A stretch of 64,000 bases of DNA, from the NCBI GenBank assembly GCA_024331125.1, contig JANDJI010000001.1, positions 528,001-592,000 of the forward strand, read 5' to 3'. The DNA is from Nitrospira sp. (GTDB lineage Bacteria; Nitrospirota; Nitrospiria; Nitrospirales; Nitrospiraceae). The notes under the pieces were generated by a model. It saw only the letters and a program-made list of their open reading frames with translations, ran no database searches and was not told the origin of the DNA. Position numbers and translations under genes: made by a program. Every line of letters starts with the position of its first letter. Positions within the stretch are counted from its first letter, which is position 1. This document shows, in pieces, positions 25,266 to 35,056 of this stretch.

Positions 25266-25625
25266 TCAGAACGCCACAGCTTTGTCCCGCTCGGCCACCG
25301 CTTTGATGTAATCGGGCATCGCCTTGATGGACGAGCCTTTAACCAGATCAGCTTCGCCGATTTGCCTCGCCACAGCGCAGGCCCCACAGACCCAGATGGG
25401 CACCCCAGCCGCCTGCACAGCAGCCAGCAGGTCTTTCAGCGGCGAAAGATTGACGCCGGTGACATGATCGACCACGCCTTTCCTCGCCAACGTGACCGCC
25501 TCGTTCCACAGCCAGAGCACCACATCGTGCCCCTGCTCTTTTGCCGTCTTTGCCGCCATGAACGGCAAGGTCGCCATCGTCGGATCGTCTGTCCCTCGAC
25601 TGCCTGAGATAATGAATGTCGCCAT
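25266..25625 (-). CDS. DsrE-family protein
   Basis: 119 residues with a DsrE/YchN-like alpha/beta fold: MATFIISGSRGTDDP start, HDVVLWLWNEAVTLAR, and the cysteine loop PIWVCGACAVARQIG (Cys near 82 and 85). The family includes sulfurtransferase/sulfide-trafficking proteins in which such a cysteine carries persulfide. AAGGAG before the ATG at 25625 fixes the start. The rhodanese-CoADR gene at 2.5 kb is another sulfur-related gene, but no operon links them. Confidence 0.82.
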   Translation of the reverse strand: MATFIISGSRGTDDPTMATLPFMAAKTAKEQGHDVVLWLWNEAVTLARKGVVDHVTGVNLSPLKDLLAAVQAAGVPIWVCGACAVARQIGEADLVKGSSIKAMPDYIKAVAERDKAVAF

Positions 25626-25870
25626 GAATGTCTCCTTTACGAGTTCGTCGCGTCGCCCCTCAATCCCCTTGGTTCCTTCATCCACCGCACGACCGATCTG
25701 ACCGTGAACACCAACGTCACATCTCAAGGATGGACCTTCAGACCCTGGATCGGAGTCGGATTCCCCCTTCCCCGCCCAGGGCCTGGGCCATCACTTTGAT
25801 CACCCTCGCAGCAAAATAGAGTGAATTTGGCTTGCCAAGTGAACTACCCTCGAATGTGTTCGGGACATGC

Positions 25871-26365
25871 TCACCCCCCGCCGATCTCTCCTCTGGTTTC
25901 GATCACGAACAACTCGCCTTTCACCTCAGGATGAATATCACACCACAGGGCATGCCGGATACTTTCGGCTCCCCCGGTCAGCGGATCAAAATTGGAAGGC
26001 GCCGTGGCAAAACGGAGCGTCATCGTTTTTCCCGCATCGACGTGAAAGGACCGAAACTGCTTTCCCCGCACCTCGGTTCCTCCCTCCACCTTTACGGGAA
26101 TGTCCTTGAACAACGTCGATGCGAATCCATGCGTCACGGAATCCTGGTTTCTGACGACGATGATCGTGTCGTGCGACGGCATCGTGATGCCGACCGTCTC
26201 ATAGCCGTGTTGGCGATCCCTGATGGTGATTTCCACCTTTGAGGGCGGCGCCTCCATCCCCTTGGCCTGCGCGTATGCGACGTCGGCATGACCGCTCCAC
26301 GCCATCAACGGCACGATGGCAAGTGACATGGCAAACAACGTTGATCGATATCGTCGAAAATTCAT
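25871..26365 (-). CDS. Cupredoxin-like periplasmic protein
   Basis: 164 residues: signal peptide (about 1-33), then a beta-rich domain. Possible type-1 copper ligands are His in QDSVTHGF (about 79) and Cys/His in ALWCDIHPEVKG (about 140-145), the usual spacing with the last ligand pair near the C-terminus. No methionine ligand is obvious, so copper binding is likely but not certain. It precedes the tetrahaem cytochrome gene in the opposite order of transcription (downstream on the same strand). Confidence 0.7.
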   Translation of the reverse strand: MNFRRYRSTLFAMSLAIVPLMAWSGHADVAYAQAKGMEAPPSKVEITIRDRQHGYETVGITMPSHDTIIVVRNQDSVTHGFASTLFKDIPVKVEGGTEVRGKQFRSFHVDAGKTMTLRFATAPSNFDPLTGGAESIRHALWCDIHPEVKGELFVIETRGEIGGG

Positions 26366-26598
26366 GCTTCCCTCCCTTTTCTATCGATGAACTTTCGCCC
26401 CCTTGTCCAGGGAACGTTCGGCCCTTTCGGACCGTGTCGGCCTCGACGTTGACTTCCCTCCTTTCCCCCGTCTCCATCCTCTGGGCCATGAGCGCCGGCT
26501 TCAGCTGTTTCGGCCTCGCTGAAGAGCACGGCGGCCATCGACGGGTTGCCCGTTCTATGTATGAACCGTTTCCCTGAACCAGGCCTCACCCCGTTTCA

Positions 26599-28011
26599 TC
26601 ACTTTGCCAAGCTTCTGATGTATCGAATCAATTGCCACACCTGCTCGTCCGTCAACCCGGCAAACGCCATCATGCCGGTGCCGGGCGAGCCGTTTTTAAT
26701 GATCCAGAACAATTGCCCGTCGGGAATGTGCTCCATCATCGCGCCGCACGTAAAGTTTCTCGGCTGCGGGACCAACGCGGCTCCCATCAGCCCCTTCCCA
26801 TCGCCCTGTTCGCCGTGGCACAGGGCACAGGCGACGGGCTGCGCGGTCTTTAAAAACAGCGCCCTCCCCTCGGCGATCGCGGAAGCAGACGCTGGGATAG
26901 GATTCGTCATCCGCAAGAGCTCATCGGGAGCCTTGGCAGTCTTGCGCGGTTGCACGCAGCCGCCGGTCTCGCCGGCGCTCGGCGCCGCCGTTTCTGGTCC
27001 TCCCTTGAACGTCGCCTTCAAATAGGCGATCACGTCCGCCACGCCCTGCTGTCCGATCGTCAACCCCCAGTACGGCATGGTCGGCGATTTGCCGACGGCC
27101 CGGCCGCCGTGGTTGATCACGTTGTACAGATAGTCCATCGGCAGTTTCTCGAACGGCAGGTTGGCGTGAATGGCCGGTTTCGGCTCCAACCCAGACGCCG
27201 CAGGACCATCACCTTTGCCCGTGAAGCCGTGGCATTGGGCGCAATATTCCTTGTACAGCGTCTTGCCTCGATCGACGCTTGCATCGGCAAACTCGGGACT
27301 TGTCCAGGGCTCGTAGTATCGGAAGTCGTTGACGCCTTGCACGGCGAGAAAGCCGATCAGCGACCGCAATTGTGCGTCGGTCACGTCGGCTAAAAATTCC
27401 CCCGAATGAACGACGAAGTCCTGTGGATTCTGGCCGAACCGATACAGCCAGTCCGGGTTGTAGCGCCGACCGGCGTGCTGCAGGGCGGTGCTCTGCGGTC
27501 CTCCGATGATCTTCCCATTGTCCTCGATCGTGTGACAGCCGATGCAGGCATGTTCCTTATAGATTTTCGCGCCAAGCGTCACGTCGAACTTCGTCACCTT
27601 CGTAACGTCGAAAGCGCCGGCCGTCACGCGCGGATCTTTGTTGTGTTCCGCAAAATAGTCGGCGAGGACGTTCGCGTCGGATTCGGTCACCATCGGGTGC
27701 TTTGATGGAACATTCGTGATGTCCCACAGATACCCCTTGGCGTAGAGCGGCGGCTCTTTTCCGGTCAACCAGCGAATGAGCCACGGTCGCTGATACTTGC
27801 TCCCGGCCCAGATCAAATCAGGTGCATGGAGTTTGAACCGCGATTCAGCGGTCCCTTTCACCCTATGGCATTGCACGCAGATCCGCTGAATAAGATCCTT
27901 CGCATGGGCATGAGACTGCTCGCTCGCATAAGACAGATTCTGCCCCCACCCCAGTCCGACACACAGCGCCATGATTCCCGCCGCCGCATGCCCCGCTTTT
28001 CTCAGATTCAT
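26599..28011 (-). CDS. Tetrahaem c-type cytochrome (fused cytochrome c domains)
   Basis: 470 residues with a signal peptide (about 1-29) and four CxxCH motifs: CVQCH 45-49, CIGCH 156-160, CAQCH 257-261 and CALCH 395-399. Each sits in a small class I domain ending in an LxxYL/IRYIRSL helix; the last domain resembles the stand-alone cytochromes nearby (ELLRMTNPIPAS lead, GTGMMAF ligand loop). The first half resembles cytochrome subunits attached to oxidases or quinol-oxidising complexes (WAGSKYQRPWLIRWL). Probably a periplasmic wire between a membrane complex and small carriers. Confidence 0.9.
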   Translation of the reverse strand: MNLRKAGHAAAGIMALCVGLGWGQNLSYASEQSHAHAKDLIQRICVQCHRVKGTAESRFKLHAPDLIWAGSKYQRPWLIRWLTGKEPPLYAKGYLWDITNVPSKHPMVTESDANVLADYFAEHNKDPRVTAGAFDVTKVTKFDVTLGAKIYKEHACIGCHTIEDNGKIIGGPQSTALQHAGRRYNPDWLYRFGQNPQDFVVHSGEFLADVTDAQLRSLIGFLAVQGVNDFRYYEPWTSPEFADASVDRGKTLYKEYCAQCHGFTGKGDGPAASGLEPKPAIHANLPFEKLPMDYLYNVINHGGRAVGKSPTMPYWGLTIGQQGVADVIAYLKATFKGGPETAAPSAGETGGCVQPRKTAKAPDELLRMTNPIPASASAIAEGRALFLKTAQPVACALCHGEQGDGKGLMGAALVPQPRNFTCGAMMEHIPDGQLFWIIKNGSPGTGMMAFAGLTDEQVWQLIRYIRSLAK

Positions 28012-28130
28012 TCTTCTCCTTCCTCTTTTCGTTGAAACCGCTGCGGAGCCTCCCGGAATCTCCTTGCGGCAAGACTCACGACTCCATCAGTTTCCGGCCT
28101 CGTCGTTTCTGGTTTCACCGCAAACTGGCT

Positions 28131-28973
28131 CTAGTCCGGCACATCGGCCGGTTTCCCACCCTGAGGCCAGTCATAAACCCTCTTCGGAAAATCCGGGCGC
28201 GGCCGGCTGTTGATATAGGCGGCCACGTCAAAGGCCTCCTCATCCGTGATCGACCATCCTCGCCCACGCGGCATATTGGCCTTAATGAACGAGGCAACCA
28301 CACTGACCCTCGCCATGTCCGAGCCGATTGTATAAGAACGAGGGCCCCACAGTGGCGGCGCCACCATGGTTCCCTGGCCATCCCCGCCATGGCAAAAGGC
28401 GCACTTCTTCTCATAGACGGTTTTGCCCTTCTCGGCATCCGGCGCCCTCGTTGGCGTGAGCGCAGGTAAGCCACGCCACGGCACGGCGCTGCCCCGCGGC
28501 ACGTTCTTCGACAGCCATTCGATATAGGCGACGATCGCCGAGAGCCTGGTGCTGTCCGGCGGAAGCGCCGTCCCGTTCATGTTGCGCTCGAAGCAGTCAT
28601 TGATTTGGTCCGCAAGAGTTACCGGACGCCCTGCCCGCGCGCGATATTCCGGATAGAGTCCGCTGATCCCGACAAACGAGAGCGCGTTGGGATGGAGCCC
28701 GGCGTCGAGATGGCAATTGGTGCAGTTAAGCGCGTTGCCGATGTATCGTTTCCCATACTGCTGCGTATCGACTACCATCAGATACCCCATCCGAATGTCT
28801 TCTCCCCGTAAATCGCCGGGAATCGTGTCCGGCGACGGAGGCAGAAACAACGGATGGATGTCCGCCCCCGGCGATTCCCTCTGTCCTCCGACCTGGGGCG
28901 ACGGGATACACCCACCGACCAGCAGAATCAGACCAAAAACCACGACGCCAACGCCCCTCTGTTTGCTCATCAT
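28131..28973 (-). CDS. Dihaem cytochrome c lipoprotein, TsdA-like
   Basis: 280 residues. Lipoprotein signal with lipobox LVGGC (Cys22). Two haem motifs: CTNCH (84-88) and CAFCH in the C-terminal domain (about 190). The segment CTNCHLDAG...LADQINDCFERNMNG is the pattern of the TsdA/thiosulfate dehydrogenase and SoxA-like dihaem group. Thiosulfate oxidation or tetrathionate reduction is possible, but the catalytic cysteine ligand cannot be confirmed by eye. Start 28973 or 28970; the longer read overlaps the next gene. Confidence 0.82.
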   Translation of the reverse strand: MMSKQRGVGVVVFGLILLVGGCIPSPQVGGQRESPGADIHPLFLPPSPDTIPGDLRGEDIRMGYLMVVDTQQYGKRYIGNALNCTNCHLDAGLHPNALSFVGISGLYPEYRARAGRPVTLADQINDCFERNMNGTALPPDSTRLSAIVAYIEWLSKNVPRGSAVPWRGLPALTPTRAPDAEKGKTVYEKKCAFCHGGDGQGTMVAPPLWGPRSYTIGSDMARVSVVASFIKANMPRGRGWSITDEEAFDVAAYINSRPRPDFPKRVYDWPQGGKPADVPD

Positions 28974-28980
28974 CACGACA

Positions 28981-29199
28981 TCACTTCTTGGCATCGGACG
29001 ACGGTCGGCATGTATTGATGCCCAACAGCGCCGTGAGCGGACAATATTGAATCACCCCTGTCACGAGCAACACGATTCCCACTGTCAACGTGATGCCCAT
29101 TCCCACCGGAGGCAATTCCGCGAGCGCCCCGACTCCGATCAATAATAACCCCATGACAATGCGGATAGGCCTTTCAATTCCTCCGACGTTACAGGTCAT
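28981..29199 (-). CDS. DUF2892 (YgaP-TM-like) inner-membrane protein
   Basis: 72 residues. MTCNVGGIERPIRIVMG is the conserved start of DUF2892, then two membrane helices (about 15-33 and 36-55) and the terminal PLTALLGINTC. GGAGGAG precedes the ATG. The function is unknown; such modules accompany rhodaneses and redox genes. It runs directly into the dihaem cytochrome gene. Confidence 0.85.
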   Translation of the reverse strand: MTCNVGGIERPIRIVMGLLLIGVGALAELPPVGMGITLTVGIVLLVTGVIQYCPLTALLGINTCRPSSDAKK

Positions 29200-29282
29200 A
29201 GCGCTCCTCCTTGCAAAAGAGTATCGGCTCCCCCCTTTCTTCTCGGCCTATGAGAGACACCATTTGACGAATGGATTCATCC

Positions 29283-29663
29283 TCACGGACGCGCGTCGGA
29301 CTCCGCGCCGAGCGTTCGCACATAGGCCACGACATCCCAAATTTCTTCATCGGACAGCGCGTGTTGCCACGCTCCCATAGCCGTGTTGGGTTTGCCGCCG
29401 TGAATACGTCGGAACAGGGCTCCATCGAGACGGTTTTGAACGGCCGCGGAAGTCAGATCGGCCGGCGGCGGCATGAGATTGACGCCCGTCTTCCCTTTCC
29501 CATCAATGCCATGACATCGCATGCACGTATTCACGTAAATTTCCCTTCCGCTGACCGGATCGCCCTTTTCAGCGGAGCCAAGTTCTCTGACCGTCGGCCC
29601 TCCGGCAAACCCGGCCATCAGGATCCCGATCGCCAAAATAACCCATCCTTCCCTGCCACGCAC
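29283..29663 (-). CDS. Periplasmic c-type cytochrome (monohaem)
   Basis: 126 residues from GTG 29663, which has AAGGAGC eight bases upstream and gives a clean signal peptide (WVILAIGILMAGFAGG). Haem motif CMRCH (47-51), probable Met ligand in KPNTAMGAW, terminal helix EEIWDVVAYVRTLG. Longer open reading upstream lacks sense. Last cytochrome of the 22.4-29.7 kb cluster. Confidence 0.85.
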   Translation of the reverse strand: MRGREGWVILAIGILMAGFAGGPTVRELGSAEKGDPVSGREIYVNTCMRCHGIDGKGKTGVNLMPPPADLTSAAVQNRLDGALFRRIHGGKPNTAMGAWQHALSDEEIWDVVAYVRTLGAESDARP

Positions 29664-29691
29664 CTGTTCGCTCCTTCCCCTTTGCGCCAGT

Positions 29692-29705
29692 GCGAGCAGT
29701 ATGCC
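29692..29705 (-). promoter_or_regulatory. Weak sigma-54-like element before the cytochrome gene
   Basis: The minus strand reads TGGCATACTGCTCGCA with GG-N10-GC spacing. Both halves differ from consensus by one base (GGCAT, TCGCA). The predicted start near 29680 leaves only about 17 bases of leader. Tentative. Confidence 0.25.
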
Positions 29706-29893
29706 ACAAAGAGCCGTAGCGCCATTCTGCGAGACATGCTCTATGACAAGAGTTTGAACCGACAAGCAATCGTCAATGAAGCCCAGCAGAACCGACACTG
29801 GCGCGAATGGCCACAGAGTCCATTTCGCCGCTGGCGCAGGATGGGGCAGAGACAGGAGAATCAAACATCAACGGTCTGGCGCCAAGGTGAGCG

Positions 29894-30619
29894 CTAGGCA
29901 AGCGGCTTGTACAGATCCCCAGAGCAGGGATCGAATCCTTCCGGCCAGACAGACTTCAACGTGCAGAGGAGGCGCATTTGAATGGGGGCGTCACGATTTA
30001 CTCTATCGACCTGCACATGAATGGTGTCAGCAACTTTACTGTTCATGATCTTCCGAAAATCTTCAGCAAAATACCTTGGGACATATCCGACAACCATGAC
30101 CGGTTCCGTTCTCATCGCAATGGCCAACGCGTCTTGTTCATTTTGATTGTCGAGCATGAGATAGAGACGGCGGCCCTGTTCCAACCGGTCAACCCATTGT
30201 TGTGATTCATGCGGGAGATATCTAATCCCATGTGCAAAAAAACTGATGCTGTATCTTCCATCCTCTTGTGGCTCTGGACAGGGAAAAACGATGAGTGAAT
30301 CCGTGGCTCTGATTCCACCGGTTTTCGCGAGTTCATCGAGCGGATCTCTAATACCAGTCTTCACGTTCAACCACTGGAGATAGTCGTGATATTCCGGTCT
30401 GTTATTTGATAACAAGCGATTGGAAAATAACGGAAAGAGAGTGGAAGACTCGTATAAGGAGTGCAGATCGGACATCGCTCCGAATGCGCGAAAGTGTGGG
30501 GAGGACATGGCCCCTTGTGTGTAGACGAATTGAAACCCTCCCTCTTTAGCGGACAGCCGTCCGACAGGCACCCAACGCCTGCTTTCCGGGTCCTGCCATG
30601 CGATAAAAACGGCCTTCAT
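29894..30619 (-). CDS. HIRAN-domain protein, partner of HipA-like kinase
   Basis: 241 residues. The N-half is unrecognised (begins MKAVFIAWQDPESRRWVPVG, with GRLS...FQFVYTQGA, similar in tone to HipA N-domains that describe the substrate protein). The C-half has a HIRAN pattern: ISFFAHGIRYLP, GRRLYLMLDNQNEQDALAI and VMVVGYVPRYFAEDF (about 130-200). HIRAN domains bind DNA ends or stalled forks. The ATG at 30619 overlaps the upstream stop as ATGA, so the two genes are translationally coupled. Base composition looks more AT-rich than its surroundings, consistent with acquisition. Confidence 0.72.
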   Translation of the reverse strand: MKAVFIAWQDPESRRWVPVGRLSAKEGGFQFVYTQGAMSSPHFRAFGAMSDLHSLYESSTLFPLFSNRLLSNNRPEYHDYLQWLNVKTGIRDPLDELAKTGGIRATDSLIVFPCPEPQEDGRYSISFFAHGIRYLPHESQQWVDRLEQGRRLYLMLDNQNEQDALAIAMRTEPVMVVGYVPRYFAEDFRKIMNSKVADTIHVQVDRVNRDAPIQMRLLCTLKSVWPEGFDPCSGDLYKPLA

Positions 30620-31515
30620 GCGAGTAATCCTGTTACGCAATCAAGTAACCGGCCTCGGTTTAATTCGAGCACTCGTTGTGCGAAATGAACAGAAATCTCG
30701 GAAATCCGCTCTGGCGGAACCTGTCGCAGAATATGCTCCGTCTGACCCTGAGAAATGGTTTCAAGGCGCTTCAGCCAAGCAAGGGCTGCTGCCGGACGAA
30801 ATCGCGCGGCCGCCCTAAACGCGTCCAATGTAGAGAGCGGCTTTTTGCCGGTCGGTGACGCATAAAACGCCGACGAGGCCTTGCCGACATAGTACTCGAC
30901 AGTCCTTTGCCTATCTTTCGTCGTCAGCCGCTCAAGCTTCTCGCTTTCGGTCTCAATGCGTCCTAAACACGAAGCATGATCGTAGGACGGAGCCAAGTGT
31001 ATGCTCCCATCTTTGGTCAATACAAGGCCCCAATTTTCGTGGTGTCTATCTTGATTGCCGATCCATGCATCAAGCATCAGATATCCAATGAACACGTCTA
31101 CGGCGGCTTGCACGTCGGGGAGAGGAACGAAGCCGATAGGAGGCTTGGAAATTTGGATAACAGTTGTTACCACTCTCAGGGAGTGTTGCCGAACCCTGAA
31201 GAATCTGGTTGTGGGGTATCGGGGGACTATCTTCGCTAACAATTCGTTGCCGTGAATCAACCGGCCGCCTGAAGGAAGAAAACTGTCGCTCACGACTCCT
31301 CTTCGGTTTTTCCAAATCGCAAGGTCGTACTTCGCGTGAGGAATACCGAGCAATTCCGCCAGCTCACATGCCACTTTTTCAGACCAGTCCTCTCCTGTAC
31401 CCTCACGAATTTCTTTAAAAAGAGAGGGCTTGCTCCCAAACCAAAACTTCGGCTTGGTACCAAGCTGTTCCTGTAAATCAGCGGCATCGTCGGGAACAGT
31501 AATAACCGGGAACAT
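30616..31515 (-). CDS. HipA-like (PI3/4-kinase-fold) protein kinase
   Basis: 299 residues. The kinase core resembles HipA/CtkA-type kinases: a lysine in PSLFKEIREG (about 34), catalytic loop GNQDRHHENWG (Asp156, Asn161) and metal Asp179 in APSYDHAS. The N-terminal HipA-N1 subdomain is missing, so it is a short HipA. The ATG at 31515 has GAGGAGA upstream. With the coupled HIRAN gene it forms a two-gene unit without an HipB-like HTH antitoxin nearby, so it is not a standard hipBA pair. It may be a toxin-like or defence kinase. Confidence 0.78.
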   Translation of the reverse strand: MFPVITVPDDAADLQEQLGTKPKFWFGSKPSLFKEIREGTGEDWSEKVACELAELLGIPHAKYDLAIWKNRRGVVSDSFLPSGGRLIHGNELLAKIVPRYPTTRFFRVRQHSLRVVTTVIQISKPPIGFVPLPDVQAAVDVFIGYLMLDAWIGNQDRHHENWGLVLTKDGSIHLAPSYDHASCLGRIETESEKLERLTTKDRQRTVEYYVGKASSAFYASPTGKKPLSTLDAFRAAARFRPAAALAWLKRLETISQGQTEHILRQVPPERISEISVHFAQRVLELNRGRLLDCVTGLLA

Positions 31516-32035
31516 TCTTCTCCTCAAAGCGCGTGCAGATGTATCCTGAGCACCCTACCCATGGTCACCGTTGGCGCAGCCATTCTGCGCTGACAAGGCC
31601 AACTTTCGTCAAGGCTCCCACCGCCCCCTCTCGCTCTTCTCCGAGCACAAAGGAAACGGCTACTTCGTGCGGTGTTTCCCCTGACGGATATGATCTTCTT
31701 CAAACAGCCTCTCCGTTTAAACGGTCGGATACCTCCTGTCGATATCTGGACATGCTACCAGCATTCGTCGTTTACCGCCGACAAGCCGCACCTTGACAAA
31801 AGAGAGTCAGACCCAGATAGTGCGAACGTTCCCGACAGAGACGTCTTTGAGGTAGGATTGACGCATCACCGGCTCCAGAGGGAGCCCTTCGGCGATTTCC
31901 TTTACCAGTCACCGTGGCACGACAAGCCGTCACGATCATTCGGCTGAGAGAGCAGGCAGAGCGGCGATGCCGGAAGCAGGAGGCCGCACGCTCAACGCCC
32001 TGTTCAATTATCATGCTCCTGACAGCGGTCACTCC
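31516..32035. other. Divergent intergenic region of the defence island
   Basis: 520 bases between the HipA-like gene (minus) and the methyltransferase gene (plus). Short open frames occur but none has protein-like sequence. One sigma-70-like promoter is listed separately. Confidence 0.45.
31793..31821 (+). promoter_or_regulatory. Possible sigma-70 promoter of the restriction-modification operon
   Basis: TTGACA at 31793-31798, 17-base spacer, GATAGT at 31816-31821 (four of six matches to TATAAT). It faces the methyltransferase gene, about 210 bases before its start. Confidence 0.4.
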
Positions 32036-32704
32036 ATGAAGTTGGTCAAATCCAAACAGCGCGTCGCCGACCACGGGGAGGTGTTCACCCCGCCTTGGAT
32101 GGTCGAGGCCATGCTCGACCTCGTCAAGGGTGAGACCGAGCGGATCGACTCGCGCTTTTTAGAACCGGCTTGCGGCAGCGGCAACTTCCTCGTTCGGATT
32201 CTGCAACGCAAACTCGCCGCCGTCGAACTCAAGTATGGCAAATCCGACTTCGACAAGCGGCATTACGCGCTGCTTGCGGTCATGTGTTGCTACGGGATCG
32301 AACTTCTGGCGGACAACATCGCCGAGTGCTGCGCGAATATGCTGGAGATTCTCGCCGACTATCTGGGCATGGAGAAATCGGATGACCTGTACCGGGCCGC
32401 TTCCTACGTCCTGTCGCAGAACCTCGTGCACGGCGACACCCTGAAGATGCGCGCCCACGATGACCAGCCCATCACCTTTGCCGAGTGGGGTTACCTGGGG
32501 AAGGGAAAATTCCAGCGCCGCGATTTTCGCCTCGATGTGCTCACGGGTTCGTCGGCGTTCAGCGCACAAGGCTCGCTCTTTGCCCACCTCGCCAAGCACG
32601 AAATCTTCACGCCAGTGAAGACCTATCCGCCGATGACAGTATGCGAGCTGGCTGCCTGCGCTGAGCAGGGAGCGCTTGCGCCATTGCATGTGGAGGAGAC
32701 ATGA
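32036..32704 (+). CDS. DNA methyltransferase-like protein, N-6 adenine family, motif I half
   Basis: 222 residues from ATG 32036. The N-terminus reads HGEVFTPPWMVEAMLDLV, then FLEPACGSGNFL (44-51), the SAM-binding motif I of N6-adenine methylases of type I/IIG form. A central helical part contains YGIELLADNIAECCANMLEI. No NPPY catalytic motif was found, so catalysis would need a partner; NPPY occurs in the larger protein downstream. A longer start at 31967 is possible. Its last codons overlap the DUF559 gene (ATGA). Confidence 0.75.
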   Translation: MKLVKSKQRVADHGEVFTPPWMVEAMLDLVKGETERIDSRFLEPACGSGNFLVRILQRKLAAVELKYGKSDFDKRHYALLAVMCCYGIELLADNIAECCANMLEILADYLGMEKSDDLYRAASYVLSQNLVHGDTLKMRAHDDQPITFAEWGYLGKGKFQRRDFRLDVLTGSSAFSAQGSLFAHLAKHEIFTPVKTYPPMTVCELAACAEQGALAPLHVEET

Positions 32705-33242
32705 CGACCGTGGCGGCTTCCATACCGGTGCTGCGCTGGGCGGCACGACGCGCGGGTCTGTGTGACGGAATCTCCCTCTCCCCTTGCGGGAGAGGGTTGG
32801 GGAGAGGGGACATGGAACAACGAGCATTCGCAAAACATCTGCGACGCCACATGACAGAAAGCGAAAACAGACTGTGGCAGCATTTGCGGGCACATCGGCT
32901 CAATGGTCAGAAATTCAGACGCCAGCAACCAATTGGCCCCTACGTGGTCGATTTCGTGCATTTTGGAGCGCGCCTGGTCGTGGAAGCAGACGGTGGGCAA
33001 CACCACGATGCGCCGCATGACAAACAACGAGACAACTGGCTGCACCAACAGGGGTTCACGGTGCTGCGGTTTTGGAATCACGAGATCATGGGCAATCTGG
33101 ATGGCGTGCTGGCAACGATCATGGAGGCAGTGGCGAATCCCCCCGAAATAAAGCCCCCCTCCCCTTGTGGAAGAGGGGCAATTACCACCGAAGCAAAGCC
33201 CCTCTCCCCTCGCGGGAGAGGGGCTGGGGAGAGGGGGAACAA

Positions 33243-33246
<4 letters not shown>
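32701..33246 (+). CDS. DUF559 (Vsr-like) endonuclease-fold protein with repeat-encoded ends
   Basis: 181 residues. The core (about 38-145) is DUF559: [46 protein letters not shown] and [12 protein letters not shown], the PD-(D/E)xK layout of Vsr-like nucleases (Asp in VVDF, Glu-Asp in VEADG). Both ends of the reading frame are made by GC-rich palindromes ([11 protein letters not shown] at the start, [12 protein letters not shown] at the end). The first 22 residues ([14 protein letters not shown]) do not belong to DUF559. The natural start of the nuclease may be the ATG at 32812. It overlaps both neighbours by 4 bases, so it could be co-translated. Confidence 0.75.
32774..32796. repeat. GC-rich palindromic repeat, left flank of DUF559 core
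   Basis: CCCTCTCCC (32774-32782) and GGGAGAGGG (32788-32796) form a perfect 9-base stem with loop CTTGC. It is followed by TTGGGGAGAGGGGA. The same unit occurs at 33199-33223, and an imperfect one lies near 33154-33178. Confidence 0.75.
33154..33178. repeat. Degenerate palindromic repeat, right flank of DUF559 core
   Basis: CCCCCCTCCCCTTGTGG followed by AAGAGGGG: an imperfect copy of the same palindrome, in the DUF559 reading frame as PPSPCGRG. Confidence 0.5.
33199..33223. repeat. GC-rich palindromic repeat at the DUF559/methyltransferase junction
   Basis: CCCCTCTCCC and GGGAGAGGGG form a perfect 10-base stem with loop CTCGC, followed by CTGGGGAGAGGGGG. Its trailing GAGGGGG serves as the ribosome site of the next gene (GTG 33243). 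Confidence 0.75.
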
Positions 33247-34886
<1,640 letters not shown>

Positions 34887-34894
<8 letters not shown>

Positions 34895-34997
34895 GACCAT
34901 CGAAGAAATCCTCGCCGAGAAACCTGCGGTCCGCCCGCGCATCGCCAAACGGCTTGAGACTGCACCCACACAAGGATCTCGGACCACGAGTGGTTTG
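34887..34997 (+). pseudogene. Truncated copy of the helicase N-terminus
   Basis: The frame beginning at ATG 34887 (overlapping the methyltransferase stop) reads MSKTIEEILAEKPAVRPRI. This matches MTRPIEGILAPKPQARPRI at the start of the helicase gene at 35746 in 12 of 19 positions, then diverges into non-similar sequence that becomes the promoter of the toxin-antitoxin pair. The position, directly after the methyltransferase, is where an uninterrupted helicase gene would start. It looks like the stump left when a cassette entered. Confidence 0.6.
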
Positions 34998-35023
34998 ACA
35001 GCAATGCCATCACTGCATACAAT
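34995..35023 (+). promoter_or_regulatory. Near-consensus sigma-70 promoter of the toxin-antitoxin pair
   Basis: TTGACA (34995-35000), exact 17-base spacer, TACAAT (35018-35023, one mismatch to TATAAT). TCACT occurs three times between 35009 and 35042 (in TCACTG, GTCACTG and GATCACT), overlapping the promoter, and may be the antitoxin operator. The antitoxin ATG lies 34 bases downstream. Confidence 0.65.
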
Positions 35024-35056
35024 GATGTCACTGCGATCACTCCAAGGAGCCTGTGC

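Noticed and set aside
31672..31947. 91-codon plus-strand frame before the methyltransferase
   Set aside because: No start signal and no protein-like pattern; lies over the predicted promoter.
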